This document shows, piece by piece, positions 16,064 to 17,857 of a stretch of DNA of 17,857 nt. Made by a program: the position numbers and the translations under genes. The first letter of the stretch is position 1. Each line of letters starts with the position of its first letter. The notes below the pieces were generated by a model. It searched no databases and was not told the origin of the DNA. It worked only from the letters and a program-made list of their open reading frames with translations. The stretch comes from Coxiellaceae bacterium UBA1530 (lineage in GTDB: Bacteria > Pseudomonadota > Gammaproteobacteria > Coxiellales > Coxiellaceae), in assembly GCA_002323325.1 (NCBI GenBank), contig DCQA01000016.1, positions 1,250-19,106 on the forward strand. The letters run 5' to 3'.

Positions 16064-16081
16064 ATCCACGCCTTCATTCAC

Positions 16082-16648
16082 TCATCGACCACCGCACGAG
16101 CAATTAGACTTTCCATGACAAAATTCACATGGTATGAGATCGTACGTATGATCGCCTGTATATTCCTTGATATTAATATCTGAACCACCTCCGCATGAAT
16201 CGTCCTTTGAGGATGGAGTCTTCTTCTCGATTGTAAATTCCGGAATCCGCGTATCCCCTGGGGCATTACTACAATCAAGCTTTATCTCAAGATGACGTGT
16301 TGTATCAGCTGTATTCTTGACAAAGAATCCAAACAACTGATAATTACCCTTGGTATTTTTTCTTGCGACCTGCATAGGATATTTACTATCATTACCTATC
16401 AACTTTACTGGTGTATCTGTACAATTGAGAAAAACATGCCGGGGCATATATTGCTCTCCTGTATCTGGTTTCTCACATGCTATAACGTAATTTTGTTTAT
16501 GGTTATGACTAATTTTTATACTTCCACTAGTTATAGGGTAACCATTGGATGAATTGGGATTATTAAAACTCTTTTGCCAATCATTGGCATGAACTAATGA
16601 AGAGGGAATTACTATCAACATGCTGAATATCAGATATATATAGCGCAT
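16082..16648 (-). CDS. Secreted cysteine-rich protein of unknown function with a C-terminal CxxCH motif
   Basis: This 188-residue protein has a clear Sec signal peptide: MRYIYLIFSMLIVIPSSLVH, with likely cleavage after Ala21 (VHA). The mature part has eight cysteines (58, 76, 126, 152, 174, 177, 183, 185), an even number fitting disulfides in the periplasm or outside the cell. Half of them cluster in the last 15 residues, CEFCHGKSNCSC, which contains CxxCH (the covalent heme motif of c-type cytochromes) and also resembles a metal-binding CxxCxG knot. A glycine patch (CGGGSD) precedes it. I recognise no family. The ATG at 16648 is preceded by GGGGAGA at six bases, a strong site. It is a lone gene, divergent from another small secreted protein, and is separated from nrdB by the terminator at 15909-15940. 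Confidence 0.72.
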   Translation of the reverse strand: MRYIYLIFSMLIVIPSSLVHANDWQKSFNNPNSSNGYPITSGSIKISHNHKQNYVIACEKPDTGEQYMPRHVFLNCTDTPVKLIGNDSKYPMQVARKNTKGNYQLFGFFVKNTADTTRHLEIKLDCSNAPGDTRIPEFTIEKKTPSSKDDSCGGGSDINIKEYTGDHTYDLIPCEFCHGKSNCSCGGR

Positions 16649-16763
16649 AGATTCTCCCCATATTTTTTTCTTTCATAATATATAATAGTACAAAAAAAGA
16701 GATTTACTAACGAAGATGCTTATAAATTATTTGTATTTTTATCAATGAGTTATCTTACACTGT

Positions 16764-16775
16764 TGAGTGCACTCA
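16764..16775. repeat. 12-bp perfect palindrome between two divergent secreted-protein genes
   Basis: TGAGTGCACTCA is its own reverse complement. It lies in the 207-bp divergent gap at 16649-16855, where a regulator binding both promoters could sit. A 12-bp palindrome can occur by chance in a window this size (another is at 17299-17310), so operator function is only suggested by position. Confidence 0.3.
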
Positions 16776-16855
16776 TCGATCATACATCAAAAAATCACCT
16801 AACGGTTATTTTTTGACTATAATGAAAATGTCTTTTGTTAGTTAGAGGGAATACT

Positions 16856-17188
16856 ATGAAACTATCAACAATATTGCTGACATTAAGTGCTGTATTAACC
16901 ATACCACATTGTTTATCCAACCAAATACATGTATTCACAAATTCTTATACTAATTTTAATGCTCATCGCTCATTAGAAGCGAGTCATCAAGGTCATATTC
17001 GCGATTCACTCACTAAAGCCTTATCCACCAGTCACCAGAAAACATTCGATCGAAATTGGCAGGTCGCGCATGGCGAAAGATGTCGGTGCTGGAGCCCAGA
17101 AGATGATCCTTGTAATAAAAAAAATAGCATTGATTTAATAAGCACAGATAAATTAGGTACTGGTGACCGGGCACAAGGAGGAAAGTAA
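16856..17188 (+). CDS. Small secreted protein of unknown function
   Basis: This 110-residue protein starts with a likely signal peptide (MKLSTILLTLSAVLTIPHCL, cleavage perhaps after LS21). There is no lipobox. The mature part is polar and histidine-rich, with a cysteine cluster CRCWSPEDDPC (76-86) and a glycine-containing tail. No family is recognised. I chose the ATG at 16856 because AGAGGGA lies five bases upstream, and a TATAAT at 16818-16823 could be its -10 element; the frame is open seven codons further upstream, but those codons contain the binding site. It is divergent from the cysteine-rich secreted protein at 16082-16648. Because of its short length and lack of homologues known to me, the gene is probable rather than certain. 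Confidence 0.58.
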   Translation: MKLSTILLTLSAVLTIPHCLSNQIHVFTNSYTNFNAHRSLEASHQGHIRDSLTKALSTSHQKTFDRNWQVAHGERCRCWSPEDDPCNKKNSIDLISTDKLGTGDRAQGGK

Positions 17189-17379
17189 GTGCGTCTCTCT
17201 TCTTATGATTCCTAAGCTCATTAAGAAAATAATTTTTAATGCATCATATCCTAATTCAATTCCTGGCTTTTTAAACTGTCTTTTATTACATTACTTGAAT
17301 GACTAGTCATAACATCATTAAAAGCGATTTCTTTGATCCAATGTCGAGAAAATTGTTGTTCGCTGTACACGGAGATATG

Positions 17380-17857
17380 ATGACAAGCATCAAAAAAAAA
17401 CCTGATAGGATAACATCGTGCACGGATTTAGAAGATTACTATTGGCTTAAAACTGAATTACTGACTACTTGTAAAAGATATGACTTGTGCACACAAGGCC
17501 TTAAGCAAGAATTAGAGACCCGGCTTAAAGTTTTTTTTCAGACAGGTCAAACAACAACTGCGAGAAAAAAAACAACTCGCATAAGCTGAAAAGACAGTGA
17601 TGTTGAACTAACACTAACAACACCGGTAAAGCACTACAGAAATGATACTCCTACTCGAAATTTTTTTATTAATCATATTGGAAAATCATTCAGTTTTAAT
17701 GCTTATCTACGACAATTTAGAGATATTAACAACATTACAATTGGATTAACTTACAGTGATCTAATCAAAGGTTACCTAGAAAACAAAAAAAACAAGTCGC
17801 AAAAAAAAGTCATCCATCAACAGTTCGAATAGAACCAATTCATTCACGACTTCTTTA
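17380..17857 (+). pseudogene. SAP / DUF6434-like protein gene broken by two in-frame stops (cut by window edge)
   Basis: The first part encodes a SAP-like helix-extension-helix region in RITSCTDLEDYYWLKTELL and KRYDLCTQGLKQELETRLKVFFQTGQ. This frame stops at TGA 17587-17589. Read on in the same frame, the sequence continues as DSDVELTLTTPVKHYRN, TRNFFINHIGKSFSFNAYLRQ, GLTYSDLIKGYLENKKNK and HQQFE, then TAG (17830-17832), then NQFIHDFF to the window end. As I remember the family, SAP proteins with a DUF6434 domain have this order of parts, with QFEYNQFIRDFF-like endings, so the TAG replaces the tyrosine codon. Two nonsense codons without a frameshift suggest a decaying gene. The start chosen is the ATG at 17380, with GGAG five bases upstream; the frame is open back to ATG 17299. 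An intact short SAP protein (17380-17589) is the alternative reading. Confidence 0.72.

Noticed and set aside
17299..17310. Perfect palindrome ATGACTAGTCAT as an attachment or operator site
   Set aside because: A single 12-bp palindrome without partner repeats or integrase nearby is compatible with chance.

Overview
The window looks like part of an AT-leaning gammaproteobacterial chromosome. The gene order rppH-ptsP-TSUP-lgt-(small membrane protein)-thyA, a long NrdA followed by NrdB, and a GadC-like permease best fit a member of the Legionellales (Legionella/Coxiella side) or a related host-associated lineage. This placement rests on family resemblance and synteny from memory, not on a search. 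There are no rRNA or tRNA genes, CRISPR arrays or insertion sequences that I can recognise.

Layout. Positions 1-2122 (minus strand) hold carA and the 5' third of carB, which overlap by 22 bp and make carbamoyl phosphate for arginine and pyrimidine synthesis. A divergent, mostly non-coding stretch (2123-2530) leads to a plus-strand amino-acid permease (2531-3937, TTG start). It converges on an AraC-type regulator (4111-4875, minus). Next come a secreted protein of unknown function (5270-5923, plus) and, abutting it tail to tail, a six-gene minus-strand cluster at 5924-11548: rppH (mRNA 5'-end pyrophosphohydrolase), ptsP (EI-Ntr), a TauE/SafE-type permease, lgt (prolipoprotein diacylglyceryl transferase), a small membrane protein and thyA (dTMP synthesis). 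Short gaps of 14-61 bp make one operon likely.

Divergent from rppH is nrdA-nrdB (11901-15901), the class I ribonucleotide reductase, closed by a strong intrinsic terminator. Its upstream region carries two DnaA-box matches and a pair of NrdR-box matches 32 bp apart, so dNTP synthesis appears tied both to replication initiation and to nucleotide sensing. thyA and nrdAB, on either side of rppH, both feed DNA precursor synthesis.

After the terminator the character changes. From about 16.0 kb to the end there are two divergent small secreted cysteine-containing proteins with no family I recognise, then a SAP/DUF6434-like gene whose frame continues through two in-frame stop codons (17587 and 17830) and which I read as a pseudogene running off the window. 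This last 1.8 kb is the accessory-looking part. I did not find a convincing new multi-gene system. The best leads are the nrd control region, the broken SAP/DUF6434 gene and the orphan secreted proteins, one of which carries a CxxCH motif.
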